A stretch of DNA of 64,000 bases from Nostoc sp. 'Peltigera membranacea cyanobiont' 210A (GCF_002246015.1 NZ_NOLJ01000013.1:125589-189588), one strand, 5' to 3'; positions 1-9,157 are shown, numbered from the stretch's first letter. The notes: generated by a model not told the origin, from the letters alone. A program made the numbers and translations.

Positions 1-27
1 CCCCACACTCCCCACACTCCCCACACT
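1..27. repeat. 9-bp tandem repeat at window edge
   Basis: Three perfect copies of the 9-mer ccccacact are read directly; the array may continue left of the window. Short tandem repeats of this kind are common between cyanobacterial genes. Confidence 0.8.
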
Positions 28-148
28 CCTCTTCCCCTGAAGCCTACACTATGCGTGAGAAATTCGGGCCATGAGCGACTGGGGGGATTAGGGGGGATCA
101 AGAAATATTTGATACTTCTCAAACATCCTTTTAGCTAAGGCTTGTCTA

Positions 149-454
149 CTAGCTAACAAAATCTTTATGAGCAGCGACAAGCATCTGAGCTTGCCTTAAA
201 ACGTTTCCGAATAAATAAAAAGGAATCTGCCAAGCTGCAACGGTAACTTCTTTGACTATATCTTGTACGCTAATTGCAATTAATTCATGCTCTGGCGGCT
301 CTCCCTCAACAGTACCAGACCAAGTAAAAGCTAATAAGAAATCATCATCTCCAGGCAAGGATGCAATCAAACATTCTTCTGGTGTTGGTTCGCAAATAAT
401 TCCATAATCATTTGCAAGTTCTACTAATCTTTGAAATTTGTTTCCGTTTGTCAT
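149..454 (-). CDS. Small hypothetical protein, 101 aa
   Basis: I do not recognise a family. The product is acidic and soluble-looking, with no signal peptide or membrane segment, and contains a possible short hydrophobic patch near residues 75-85 (IPFYLFG). The ATG at 454 is the first start in the frame. It stands alone in front of the cyclase gene, 287 bp from that gene's 3' end, on the same strand. The coding call rests on the length and ordinary amino-acid composition only. Confidence 0.6.
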   Translation of the reverse strand: MTNGNKFQRLVELANDYGIICEPTPEECLIASLPGDDDFLLAFTWSGTVEGEPPEHELIAISVQDIVKEVTVAAWQIPFYLFGNVLRQAQMLVAAHKDFVS

Positions 455-741
455 TTGTTCTTGGGACGTAATTGAATCTCAGTTTTAGAAGAAATCATAT
501 TTTTAACTCCAGAACTCAAGTGAGTTGCTACATAGCAGAAATTACGAATTATTAATTATTCGTTGAAAATTATGAGTTATTGGAGTTGGATCTGGCTTAA
601 GTCCAAAATCTTACCGCGATCGCTTGGTTCTATCAGCAACAATTGTTACTGTTTTAGAAAAAGCTAAACTACCTACTTTTTCGGTTTACCCTATTTACAT
701 ACACCTCCATTTGTTACCATTTCAAGATTGATGCCTTAATC

Positions 742-2961
742 TCACCCCATCTGACGCAGTGCATTGAGAACTGCGTTAGCTTTTGGGGGAACTGCTGTAA
801 ACCGAAGCAGAAAAAGATGCTCATCAACATGAGACTGTTCGATCACCTTGGCATAGATATCTTCTTCTGTAGCCATTACTGCTTCAATCAATAACTTGAG
901 TTTGAGATTACTCAAGAGTTCTAAAGAATGTGGTGATTGCAGCTGCGCTCCTTTTTCTGAGAGGCTAATCAATTCCCCCATAAATACTGTTCCTACTGTA
1001 TGTTTCCCCTGCAAAATGGAGTATTCTACAGGCACTTTTTGAGTGAGAACGATCATTTCTTCATCATATTTAGGCAAGAATAAATTATATTTACCGCCAA
1101 TGCCACGAATTTCACAAATTGTCACAGGGTGTTTTATCCCCTTGGGTTCTATTTGTAATTGCCCAGCAATTTGTAGGTCAATATTGGCATCCTTACAAGT
1201 ATTTTCGGAAATTAAAATCTGTCCTCCCACTGTATAAGATTCAATTCGAGCAGCCAAATTAACATGACTGCCAATGACTGTATATTGAGCGCGCTTTTGA
1301 GAACCAACATTTCCCGCCACAGCCTCGCCTGTATTAATACCGATTCCCATTTCGAGAATTGGGAAATTCATTTGCTGATTTTGTTTATTCACTTGCTGCA
1401 TTGCCAATTGCATGGCAATAGCACAAGCGATCGCTCGTTCAGAATCATCTTTGCGACTAATTGGCGCACCAAAAATCACAAAAATACCATCACCCATAAA
1501 CTCATTAATCGTGCCTTTATACTGGTTAATCACATCTGTCATTGTTCCCAAATAAAGATTCAAAATCTTTACTACTTCTTCTGGGGGCAATTGTTCGGAA
1601 ATAGCCGAGAATCCTCTTAAATCAGACACGAGAACCGTAACTTTTCGGCGTTCTCCTCCTAGCTTTAATCCAGAAGGAGTTTCGAGGATATTGGCGACGA
1701 TTTCATCAGTTAGATAGCGACCGAGGGTTTTTCGCATATCGGTAGCACTTTGAGCAATATACTGAGTAAGTGCGATCGCAGAACCAATAAAAGCCAGCAT
1801 TGAAGGTATAACGGGAATCCACCAACCAGCCAAAAACGCCAGAAAACTGCCACCAATTAAACCGCCACCTACCAACAAAACGCTAACAGCCATGAGGTTT
1901 TTCTGGTTGCTACTGTGGCGTTGCAGCCAACACAAGCTAGCACCAATAATTGACCAAATCAAAATTGATAGCCATTCTAACGGCTCAGGTAAACACTTAA
2001 TAGGTGGACGACCTTCCATTGCCGCACTTAAAATTTGACTAATCAAATTAGCATGAATTGTTACACCCGCCATTCGTTCCGGGTCAGTCAAGACATTACT
2101 GCTATAAGGGGTATAGAATAAATCCTTCAAACTCTCAGCAGTAGCACCAATTAATACCACCTTGTCTCGCATTAAATCTCGTGGGATGCGGTTTTCTTGC
2201 ACTTCGGTAAGAGAGACTTTAGTAAACTGCTGTATCCGTCCTCGGTAATTCAACAGCACTTGATAACTCCCCGCATCGGCTCGGATGTAACCTCCATCAT
2301 TAGCTTCAAAAATTGGGAAAACACCCCGATTTAACTGCAAGTAATTAGAGTTAGTTGCCGATGGCTTGGCAGTAATACCTTCAGGTTTCAAGTACAACAA
2401 TGCCAGTTTTAGCCCAAAGCTTTCCAGAATCTCGTCATTATTTAAATTTACGTACAATAATGCTCGCCGAATTTTGCCATCTCCATCTATGGGTAAATCA
2501 TTCGACCCAATTTGATTAAGTTTCTTCAGTTCTGGAGATGAATCAACCGCCGAACTATCAATCGTATCAGAGACTTTTTGGACTCCAATCAAATTAGGAG
2601 TAGACTTAAAAACCTTAAGTAAATCTTGATAACCGGGATTCACGGGTAAATCACGATAAATATCTAAACCAATCGCTCTAGGTTTTTGCTGTTTGATTTT
2701 CTCTAACAAACTAGCAAGTTTTCTATCAGGCATAGGCCATTGTCCCTGCTTGCGGATATCTGCCTCATTAATCTCAACTATGACAATGCGGGTATCAGCC
2801 GGCTCTTGTGGACGGAGGAGAAAAAATTGATCTAGTGCTGCCAATTCCAACAATTGCAGTAATCCAGTCAAGCGTATTGCAATCACCAGGGCTGTAATAT
2901 TGGGAACAGCAAGTAAAACACCCCGCCATTGCCAGATGTGCGGTTTCAGCTTTGCCCACAT
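742..2961 (-). CDS. CHASE2-domain class III nucleotide cyclase, 739 aa
   Basis: Membrane signalling enzyme making cyclic nucleotide from NTP. An N-terminal hydrophobic segment (about 15-40) is followed by an extracytoplasmic CHASE2 sensor (about 45-320), two or three membrane helices (about 330-405) and a class III cyclase domain (about 435-610). Metal-binding aspartates are visible as VSDLRG (D447) and FMGDG (D491), with the NLAAR transition-state motif (N568, R572). The base-selecting positions read E487 and T561; adenylate cyclases usually have Lys at the first, so GTP use is possible (inference). Residues 645-735 look like a divergent PilZ-type tail. The DUF928 gene upstream on the same strand is a frequent partner of CHASE2 proteins in cyanobacteria. 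Confidence 0.93.
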   Translation of the reverse strand: MWAKLKPHIWQWRGVLLAVPNITALVIAIRLTGLLQLLELAALDQFFLLRPQEPADTRIVIVEINEADIRKQGQWPMPDRKLASLLEKIKQQKPRAIGLDIYRDLPVNPGYQDLLKVFKSTPNLIGVQKVSDTIDSSAVDSSPELKKLNQIGSNDLPIDGDGKIRRALLYVNLNNDEILESFGLKLALLYLKPEGITAKPSATNSNYLQLNRGVFPIFEANDGGYIRADAGSYQVLLNYRGRIQQFTKVSLTEVQENRIPRDLMRDKVVLIGATAESLKDLFYTPYSSNVLTDPERMAGVTIHANLISQILSAAMEGRPPIKCLPEPLEWLSILIWSIIGASLCWLQRHSSNQKNLMAVSVLLVGGGLIGGSFLAFLAGWWIPVIPSMLAFIGSAIALTQYIAQSATDMRKTLGRYLTDEIVANILETPSGLKLGGERRKVTVLVSDLRGFSAISEQLPPEEVVKILNLYLGTMTDVINQYKGTINEFMGDGIFVIFGAPISRKDDSERAIACAIAMQLAMQQVNKQNQQMNFPILEMGIGINTGEAVAGNVGSQKRAQYTVIGSHVNLAARIESYTVGGQILISENTCKDANIDLQIAGQLQIEPKGIKHPVTICEIRGIGGKYNLFLPKYDEEMIVLTQKVPVEYSILQGKHTVGTVFMGELISLSEKGAQLQSPHSLELLSNLKLKLLIEAVMATEEDIYAKVIEQSHVDEHLFLLRFTAVPPKANAVLNALRQMG

Positions 2962-3073
2962 AATATTTAGTGCTGAGTGCTGTTAGCGGTAGCGGGGCGT
3001 TTAGCCCGTGCTGAGTGCTGAGTTAGGAGTTAGGAATTTTCCCAATGCCCAATAGCCTTTTTTAATTTTGTGG

Positions 3074-3823
3074 TTAATTCTTAGATGTGCAACAATCAAT
3101 CAATGGTTCGGAAGCGATCGCATTCAAACCTACAGACTTGAAAAATTGTCTCCAATCCAGCCTTGCTTTGAAATTATTTGGCTCAGTCTGGCGTAGCTGC
3201 ACCAAACTAGTCAGCGCTTCATGCCAAATCCCAGCTTCTGCATAGATGGTGGGCAACTTGTACAAATTTGCCTTTGCTAACGCTTGCGACAAGGTTGCTT
3301 CTGGCTGAGTGCGTTCTACCCAACCATCTACAGTCGGATTTTCACTAGAGTCTTGAGTATTACAAACAATTGTTAGATACCAGTGATAAGTTTTACCTAC
3401 AGCAAGTGCAGGGGCACTGTCAGGAAGTTTAAAGCTAATAATTCCCGGTTTATTTGGAAGTGTAAAAGAGGTTTCATAAAATATATTTTGGTCTTCAGTC
3501 AAGAGCAGAAACTTGGCTGTTTTGAGTTGAGATGGAGGTATATACCAGAAAAATGTTGGATGTTGAGTAAATGTCAGCCCTAATTTATCTGGAGGTATTA
3601 AGGGAATTATCAGTTTTTTGCCTGTTAGGCAAGAGCTACCACGGGTAGAACCACCAGCACTTGCAGGAGGTTTTCCCCGCTGTGGTGGCTTAAATGTTTG
3701 ACTTATTTGCCAAGTTTTTTTGGGATGGTACGACTGAGCTTGTACCTGTGCTGTTAAACCAGAAAGCAAATACAAAGGTAAGGAAAAGGGTACAAAATAT
3801 AGAGATGGTTTAATCCCTTTCAT
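3074..3823 (-). CDS. DUF928 family exported protein, 249 aa
   Basis: Function unknown. The first 30 residues form a signal peptide or anchor (hydrophobic stretch then AQVQAQ), followed by a Pro/Gly/Ser-rich linker with SAGGSTRGSSC and a beta-rich DUF928 body with the characteristic LIPP, FFWYIPP and YHWYL stretches. The length is typical. It lies 112 bp upstream of the CHASE2 cyclase on the same strand; cyanobacterial genomes often pair DUF928 genes with CHASE2 genes, which suggests an envelope sensing role (inference). The start is the ATG at 3823 with the signal peptide directly behind it. Confidence 0.85.
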   Translation of the reverse strand: MKGIKPSLYFVPFSLPLYLLSGLTAQVQAQSYHPKKTWQISQTFKPPQRGKPPASAGGSTRGSSCLTGKKLIIPLIPPDKLGLTFTQHPTFFWYIPPSQLKTAKFLLLTEDQNIFYETSFTLPNKPGIISFKLPDSAPALAVGKTYHWYLTIVCNTQDSSENPTVDGWVERTQPEATLSQALAKANLYKLPTIYAEAGIWHEALTSLVQLRQTEPNNFKARLDWRQFFKSVGLNAIASEPLIDCCTSKN

Positions 3824-4000
3824 ATTGATGATGCCTGAGTTCTAGATTAGTCAGGTGAATAAATCAAGTATTCCCAAAAGTAGAGTCAGATTTTTCACTC
3901 AACTACAGAACTATTTATTGGGCATTGATGAAGAGGCAAGGGGCAGAGGAGAAAGAGTAATTTTTTGTTCTCCCTTGTCCCCTACTCCCTAATCTTGTAC

Positions 4001-4020
4001 AGACGCGATGAATCGCGTCT
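4001..4020. repeat. GAGACGCGAT-type hairpin, possible terminator
   Basis: A perfect inverted repeat of agacgcgat with a 2-nt loop. It sits 17 bp beyond the stop of the minus-strand TerB gene, so it could end that transcript. Related hairpins occur at 22351 and 50891 in this window, so it belongs to a dispersed family. Confidence 0.7.
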
Positions 4021-4037
4021 CTATCCCCACTTCCTAC

Positions 4038-4721
4038 TCAAATATATGGTGAAACATCTTCACCGCATTTATCTGCTAAATAGGAGAGGGCGCGGAAACG
4101 TAAGCCTACCAGTTGCTCATATAACGGGTTAATTTTACACATCGGTGGTATATGCACAATCTTGCGTCCAAATAGGGTGACATCACGCTCAAAGGGGCAC
4201 TGGGCGGGAATCATTTTACACAAAAAGCGGGCTACTCTTGGGTCTTGGATATCTAGCCCATCGAGCCAGTCTTGCAGGGGGTGTAGGGCATTAATTTGAC
4301 GCTTTGTCAGCCCAGTGCTGGCAATAGTGGGGGTAATTTGCTGTGGGTGTTCCAGAGTGTGGCGGAGGGCTTCGAGTAACTTCTCTGGCTGTTCCAAGGC
4401 TTGACAGAAGTGTTGCAAAACCTCATCTTCGCTGGGAGAATAAGTACCATCTGCGATCGCTACCATTATCGCTGTTCTTAAGAAATTTTCTGCGGCTGGT
4501 GTACCTTTACCCAACGCTGCGGCTAATTCCTCTGGAGTAATTACCTCTAGTGAATCGAATTTAATCTTAGGAGCTAATTCATTTTCGGTGATGCTGGCAA
4601 TTAATTTCTGTTCTTGGTCATCAAAATTATCATCAGCCCAAGCAATAGTAAGCAGTCCACGCAACCAAGCGGCAATCTGTTCGTTGCTGTAGGGGGATTG
4701 AACGGTACTTGTCATAAACAT
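4038..4721 (-). CDS. TerB-like protein with Mo-dependent nitrogenase C-terminal domain, 227 aa
   Basis: Residues about 10-140 form an all-helical acidic TerB-like domain (AWADDNFDDQEQKLI, then VAIADGTYSPSEDEV, the usual paired acidic helices). Residues about 145-225 match the family annotated as Mo-dependent nitrogenase C-terminal, with LQDWLDGLDIQDPRVARFLC and PPMCKINP; this family occurs mostly in nitrogen-fixing cyanobacteria. TerB domains bind metal in stress contexts, so a metal or nitrogenase link is conceivable but not shown. A GTG at 4724 is an equally possible start; GAGGAAAG lies 8-11 nt before either. Confidence 0.85.
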   Translation of the reverse strand: MFMTSTVQSPYSNEQIAAWLRGLLTIAWADDNFDDQEQKLIASITENELAPKIKFDSLEVITPEELAAALGKGTPAAENFLRTAIMVAIADGTYSPSEDEVLQHFCQALEQPEKLLEALRHTLEHPQQITPTIASTGLTKRQINALHPLQDWLDGLDIQDPRVARFLCKMIPAQCPFERDVTLFGRKIVHIPPMCKINPLYEQLVGLRFRALSYLADKCGEDVSPYI

Positions 4722-4949
4722 CACGTCTCAAGCTTTCCTCAGTCACTACTACGCTACCCTAACCAGTGACTATGAAGATAGTAGAAGCAACACAGAAAAA
4801 TAAATCAGAGAAGTTTTCAAATCGCAACAGTCGGTCTTAAGGTAAAATCCATTTGTACCGTTATTGAGAATTTTTCTACTTAAAGTGAATTCGATTCGAG
4901 TATCTCAAATATTTATAAGGTTCAAGACTGTAATTTGCGCTACAGAGTG

Positions 4950-5078
4950 ATGGAGTTTTCTAAGTATGCGAACCTGCCAGCTAAATATCGCCGACGCTTT
5001 TCTCTAATGAATCGTTTACTGATGTTAATTGCTTCTCTATGGAATTGCGATCGCTTGGCATTAGTTAAATTAGGTTAA
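4950..5078 (+). CDS. Possible small basic protein, 42 aa
   Basis: An ATG-started frame encodes a short peptide with a basic first half (AKYRRRFS) and an amphipathic second half (LLMLIASLWNCDRLALV). It ends 24 bp before the GCS2-type gene on the same strand, so it could be a leader peptide. No good ribosome binding site and no recognised family. It occupies part of the otherwise empty 4725-5102 gap. Confidence 0.25.
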   Translation: MEFSKYANLPAKYRRRFSLMNRLLMLIASLWNCDRLALVKLG

Positions 5079-5102
5079 CTCTAAAAAATTAAGGTATATA
5101 TA

Positions 5103-6203
5103 ATGTTTTTCTTTGGCATTGAACATGAAGTCGCTTTCTTGAACAATGAGGGAAAGTTTGCTGATTTTTCACACACAAAATTTGCTGATTTGAATCAAAT
5201 TATTGCAAGGCTACCTACATACCCCAGTGACTATCCTCAGCTCCGCGTCGGCGATGCGGGTATTAAGATGAAGAGATGGTACATTGAGGGATTTGAAAGA
5301 TTTGCGGATTCTGATGAAGTGATAGATTGTCATGTTAAAGGTATTGAAATTAGAACAACTATCCATTCTAATATTCAAGGCGCTATTACTGAATTATCAG
5401 AAAGTTTTGACTTGCTACGTAAGGTTGCCGCTGACTTTGGCTTATCACCAGTTTTGGTTAGTTTCAATCCTTACAATCCAGCTTTTGAGCCTCAACCCCC
5501 ATTAAACAATTATGAAATCAAACAGTTAGAAGCTTATCCTGACGAACAAACTGCTAATATTCACATGGTATCTTATGGGCCAGATTTAAATATTTCAGTG
5601 GCAGATTTGTCAACTGAAGATGTGATTGATATTGGCAGAAAGTTAACTTATTACAGTCCCTATATCGTTCCTTTTAGTTATAGCTCTCCCTTTTATAATG
5701 GAGGTTTATGGGATGGACTATCGGTACGAACATTTATCAGAACTGGAAAAAGACCAGCTACTCTGGTTTTTGTTCCAAAAGAAGAACAACTGATTAATAG
5801 CATACCTGCCTTAACAAAAATCGCCCGCATTCCGGCGGAAGTGGGACGCATCGAATTTAAGGCTTGTGATAGCTGTGATGATTTTTTTATCTACGCAGCT
5901 TTGCTGACATTATTGAAAGGTTTGGTATTAGATAAAACCTTGGCAAGTAGAGCAACTGTACCCGATGCAGCCTTACACCAACTTTCCGCAAAAGAAGCAT
6001 TTGACAACGAAGATATTTTTGAGAATGCCACAAAAGTCTTGCAAGCAGCCGAAGTTGCTTTGGGAGATGATCCAGATGTTCATTATTTGACACCATTAAA
6101 ATTGCTACTGGCAAAGCGAAAAACAAGATCCCATGAATTAATAGAAATGTTCCATCAGGTAAGTTCAATAGAAGAGGTAATAAGGCAGACTTATCAAGTT
6201 TAA
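5103..6203 (+). CDS. Glutamate-cysteine ligase (GCS2) family protein, 366 aa
   Basis: Carboxylate-amine ligase of the glutamine-synthetase-like fold. The N-terminal FGIEHEVAF is the metal/ATP-binding glutamate motif of GCS2 enzymes, GIEIRTTIH and GRIEFKACDS are the conserved strands, and PFSYSSPF lies in the substrate region. Known members join an amino acid to glutamate or a related acceptor using ATP; whether this one makes gamma-glutamylcysteine cannot be read from sequence. No membrane segments. It is preceded by a small frame ending 24 bp upstream and followed by a gap of more than 500 bp, so it is probably transcribed alone. Confidence 0.75.
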   Translation: MFFFGIEHEVAFLNNEGKFADFSHTKFADLNQIIARLPTYPSDYPQLRVGDAGIKMKRWYIEGFERFADSDEVIDCHVKGIEIRTTIHSNIQGAITELSESFDLLRKVAADFGLSPVLVSFNPYNPAFEPQPPLNNYEIKQLEAYPDEQTANIHMVSYGPDLNISVADLSTEDVIDIGRKLTYYSPYIVPFSYSSPFYNGGLWDGLSVRTFIRTGKRPATLVFVPKEEQLINSIPALTKIARIPAEVGRIEFKACDSCDDFFIYAALLTLLKGLVLDKTLASRATVPDAALHQLSAKEAFDNEDIFENATKVLQAAEVALGDDPDVHYLTPLKLLLAKRKTRSHELIEMFHQVSSIEEVIRQTYQV

Positions 6204-6741
6204 AGAAAAGATTTATTTTTCTCCTTTTATGAAAGGGGATTAAGGAGAATCTTTATATAAATTGATACTTTACAAATTTACTCTCAGGTGCATAGTGATT
6301 AAAATCCTTTGAATTGGATAAAGTCGAGCTAACTGAACATAAATAGTAGAGCCATTACCCTGCCAAAACTAGATTAAGTCGATATACCTAGAGGCTGATT
6401 TTATTGCAACTAAAGATGCAGTAAACTTCATTCTAGAGATTGATGCAGACCCTAGCTTTTTCAAAGTAAAAGTGTAAACAGGGAACCTGAAACGAAGAAT
6501 TTCAATTATAAAATCTAATGATTTTGCTAAAGAATTAAGGTGGTATTTGCTTATTATCCCTTACTAATCCAATGCAGAAAGGCAAAAGAAATTTCTTCGT
6601 CAGGTTCGTTTTTCAAAGAACTTCTAAATTGAAGCGGAGCTTGCCAGTTTGATTATTGCTTAAAATTGTTAAGTAAAGGTATATGCTTCGCTGTTTTAGT
6701 GTAAAATTCTGCGTTGTTAAAGCTGTTATCAAGGATTTCAA
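6204..6741. other. Intergenic region with a short coding-like remnant
   Basis: No complete gene is visible. From about 6376 to 6477 the plus strand reads open and coding-like (ADFIATKDAVNF..., ending in TAA) but has no start codon and is preceded by a stop, so it may be the tail of a lost gene. The rest is AT-rich and probably holds the promoter of the next gene. Confidence 0.4.
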
Positions 6742-7098
6742 ATGAAGACAATTGCTTCTGTTTTATTTATTTTCCGTCCAGTACGTTTTCTAGTAGTGGC
6801 TTTTACTTGCGCCCTAGTATTATTCTCTAATGCTTTTCCTGCTTTTGCAATTGATAGTTACCAAAGTAACCCCACCGAAGGTACTACACAACTGCTTGAC
6901 ATTCAGCGCAAAACTGACGAAGCCGCTAAAGAACCGCCACAAGGATTGAAACAGGTTCAAGAAGAGTCTAATAAAGGACTCAATGAGGTTCAAGGAGCAG
7001 CTGATATTGACAAGCAAAAGCGTCCTGAAAATTCTCAGGGTGCAACCTCAGTGGAAGAAAAAGCAAAGAATTTGTTAGAGAAAATTACAGGTAAGTAA
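6742..7098 (+). CDS. Small exported, low-temperature-induced-like protein, 118 aa
   Basis: Residues 1-36 form a signal peptide (hydrophobic core then FPAFAID). The mature part is short, charged and Gln/Glu/Lys-rich with heptad-like spacing (LKQVQEESNKGLNEVQ), resembling small cyanobacterial proteins annotated as low-temperature-induced. AAGGA at 6731 is well placed for the ATG at 6742. The gene is closed by a strong hairpin at 7127-7166. Dps and the ChaB-tailed gene follow on the same strand, so a stress role is plausible; the family name is a resemblance only. Confidence 0.65.
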   Translation: MKTIASVLFIFRPVRFLVVAFTCALVLFSNAFPAFAIDSYQSNPTEGTTQLLDIQRKTDEAAKEPPQGLKQVQEESNKGLNEVQGAADIDKQKRPENSQGATSVEEKAKNLLEKITGK

Positions 7099-7126
7099 CA
7101 GAGTTAATACCTTAGTAATTCTTCAT

Positions 7127-7166
7127 TAATAATGGGTGATTGCGTAAAAGCAATCACCCATTATTA
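7127..7166. terminator. Strong hairpin terminator
   Basis: A perfect 17-bp stem (taataatgggtgattgc and its complement) with a 6-nt loop is followed by a T/A-rich run. It lies 28 bp after the stop of the small exported-protein gene. Confidence 0.75.
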
Positions 7167-7396
7167 TTTATTATAGTAATATCCCTATTTTTTTAGCTGA
7201 TAAAAAGTAAGGATAGATATATGGCTAATTGATATTGATAAACTATCTATCGACCCAATAGTACTACCTATTAAGGCATAGGTATAACTATGTAATGTAA
7301 GAATTAATCTAAACTCATAATGTTTCCTTTGGTTGATGTGGATGATGTGGAAAATTTGGCAAATTAATAGATAAGTTTGCTTAGGGATGGAAAATA

Positions 7397-7936
7397 ATGC
7401 GTGCGATAAACATTGGTTTGACCGAAGAACAGCGTCAAGGTGTAATTAATCTGTTGAATCAAGATTTGGCAGATGCCTATTTACTGTTGGTGAAAACCAA
7501 AAAGTACCACTGGGATGTCGTTGGCCCTCAGTTCCGCTCTTTGCACCAGCTTTGGGAAGAACACTACCAAAAGCTGACTCTAAATATTGATGCTTTGGCA
7601 GAGCGGACTCGTGCCTTGGGCGGTTATCCAGTTGGTACATTGGAGGGATTTCTCAAGCTTGCTACCCTCAAGGAACATGCTGGTAATGTGCCCACAGCAA
7701 CAGGGATGGTAGCTAATCTAGTGGACGATCACGAGCAGGTTATTCGTAATTTGAGAGACCATGTAGATCAGTCTGGTGAAAAGTTCCACGATCAGGGAAC
7801 TGCTGACTTTTTAACTGGACTACTCGAACAGCATGAAGAGATAGCTTGGATGCTCCGTTCATTTATTGAAGGGGAAGCACTAGACTCAGATGGTAGACAG
7901 CCAGCAGAAGGGGCTAAGACTCCCGTAGGTGTATAG
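7397..7936 (+). CDS. dps: Dps family ferritin-like DNA-protection protein, 179 aa
   Basis: Dps proteins form 12-subunit cages that oxidise Fe(II) with peroxide and can shield DNA. The ferroxidase ligands are visible with family spacing: H38 (KYHWDV), H50, D65 and E69 (IDALAER). The length is normal for Dps; the C-terminal tail after residue 160 is polar and may be the mobile part. AGGGATGG stands about 8 nt before the ATG. The upstream terminator suggests an independent promoter in 7170-7396. The neighbours are a small exported protein and a ChaB-tailed protein, both stress-type. Confidence 0.95.
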   Translation: MRAINIGLTEEQRQGVINLLNQDLADAYLLLVKTKKYHWDVVGPQFRSLHQLWEEHYQKLTLNIDALAERTRALGGYPVGTLEGFLKLATLKEHAGNVPTATGMVANLVDDHEQVIRNLRDHVDQSGEKFHDQGTADFLTGLLEQHEEIAWMLRSFIEGEALDSDGRQPAEGAKTPVGV

Positions 7937-8099
7937 CTCATAATGTCTTAGTTGAGGATGGCTGACTGTGCAACTAGTTGAGTGAGGAATGAATCCTCCC
8001 TCAACTGATGTGTGTGAAAGAATCAATCTGCCTGTATCTACCCATTCACCATATTCATTGCAAAAACGGCGTTGCTGAAATTAGATGTATGAATCTTGG

Positions 8100-8130
8100 T
8101 GTAGAGACGTTGAATTGCAACGTCTCTACA
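8100..8130. repeat. Dispersed hairpin (TGTAGAGACGTTG family)
   Basis: A perfect 13-bp inverted repeat with a 5-nt loop. A second copy with the same arms is at 9998-10028. A plus-strand frame of 62 codons runs across it and is not believed to be coding. Confidence 0.85.
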
Positions 8131-8212
8131 CAGGTTTTGAAATCACGCAAAATCATTTACATACCTGAATTCAGCAACGCCGCCAAGACAACATAATACC
8201 AGGAGTATTTAA

Positions 8213-8980
8213 GTGCCAGAAGTATATAAAGCAGAACGTACTATATCTGCTGTATTCAAAGATCAGAAGCAGATTGATGATCTGATTCGACGTTTATTAG
8301 ATAGGGGTGTGCCTAGAGATCATATTTCGGTCATGGGCAGAAATTTCCAGTCGGAAACTAGAATCACTGGCTTTATTAGTAAAAAAGATGTGATTGTGGG
8401 AGGTTTGAGAACAGGAGCAGTTTTTGGTTCTTTGTTTGGTTCCTTTCTCAGCTTGCTTACGGGTGTAGGCCTATTGTTTATTCCCTTTGTCGGCTCAATT
8501 GTGGCAGCAGGGCCTATTAGTGCAGTGTTGTTGGGAGCGGCTAGTGGAGCGATCGCAGGTAGTGCAGGTGCAGGTCTAGTATCGGTTCTAACCACTTTGG
8601 GGATGCCAGAAGATAAAGCGGCTATCTACCAAACTCGCTTACAAGCTGGCGAATTTTTCGTGATGGTAGAAGTTCCGAGCGATCGCACTGGCGAGTTTCA
8701 ATTACTGCTCGAAAGTGCTGGTGGCGAAGAAATTCACACGATTGAAAAAACTCTGCCTCGTTCTTGTTCTGGACAGTGCAACAGTCCAGCAGACTTGTCT
8801 CCTGAAGTTCGCGCTCATCTTTCTGATGAAGCTCAGAGTACATTTATTGAGCGCTATAATGCTGTACTCAATGAAAAAAGTGACGAGTTCACAGCCGAAC
8901 AAGCTGCTTGGGAGACTATTCACCAACAATATGATGAAGATAATAATGGTGTCTGGTCTAAAGCTAAGGTTAAAGCGTGA
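8213..8980 (+). CDS. Glycine-zipper stress protein with ChaB-type C-terminus, 255 aa
   Basis: The start is a GTG with AGGAG 8 nt upstream. Residues 1-60 resemble the general-stress-17M/DUF1269 fold (AVFKDQKQIDDLIRRL...ISVMGR). Residues about 62-130 are glycine-rich and strongly hydrophobic (GAVFGSLFGSFLSLLTGVG; GAASGAIAGSAGAG), a glycine-zipper membrane-active segment. Residues about 190-255 match ChaB (LSPEVRAHLSDEAQ, AWETIHQQYDEDNNGVWSK), a small domain linked in E. coli to cation transport regulation. The fusion suggests a membrane stress protein, consistent with Dps 277 bp upstream. The function is not known. Confidence 0.82.
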   Translation: MPEVYKAERTISAVFKDQKQIDDLIRRLLDRGVPRDHISVMGRNFQSETRITGFISKKDVIVGGLRTGAVFGSLFGSFLSLLTGVGLLFIPFVGSIVAAGPISAVLLGAASGAIAGSAGAGLVSVLTTLGMPEDKAAIYQTRLQAGEFFVMVEVPSDRTGEFQLLLESAGGEEIHTIEKTLPRSCSGQCNSPADLSPEVRAHLSDEAQSTFIERYNAVLNEKSDEFTAEQAAWETIHQQYDEDNNGVWSKAKVKA

Positions 8981-8987
8981 AGAAGGC

Positions 8988-9040
8988 AGTGTTTCGACTA
9001 CGCTCAACAACTAAGGAGTGTTTCGACTACGCTCAACAAC
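8988..9040. repeat. Two direct copies of a 24-bp dispersed repeat
   Basis: The sequence agtgtttcgactacgctc plus aacaac occurs at 8988-9011 and 9017-9040. Two inverted copies of the same element lie at 28620-28678. The remaining 8981-9426 gap holds a hairpin at 9158 and no gene. Confidence 0.85.
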
Positions 9041-9157
9041 CAGGCAGAAGGCATTTCTTACAGGAAGAATACTGTTAAAGGTTTTTTCTTTCCCTTTTCC
9101 CCAAAACCCGACAAGTATTGAGATATGAGGGATTTATAACAAATAAATTATCTAATA

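Noticed and set aside
8008..8196. 62-codon plus-strand open frame after dps
   Set aside because: It runs through the TGTAGAGACGTTG dispersed hairpin, has no family likeness and no good ribosome binding site.
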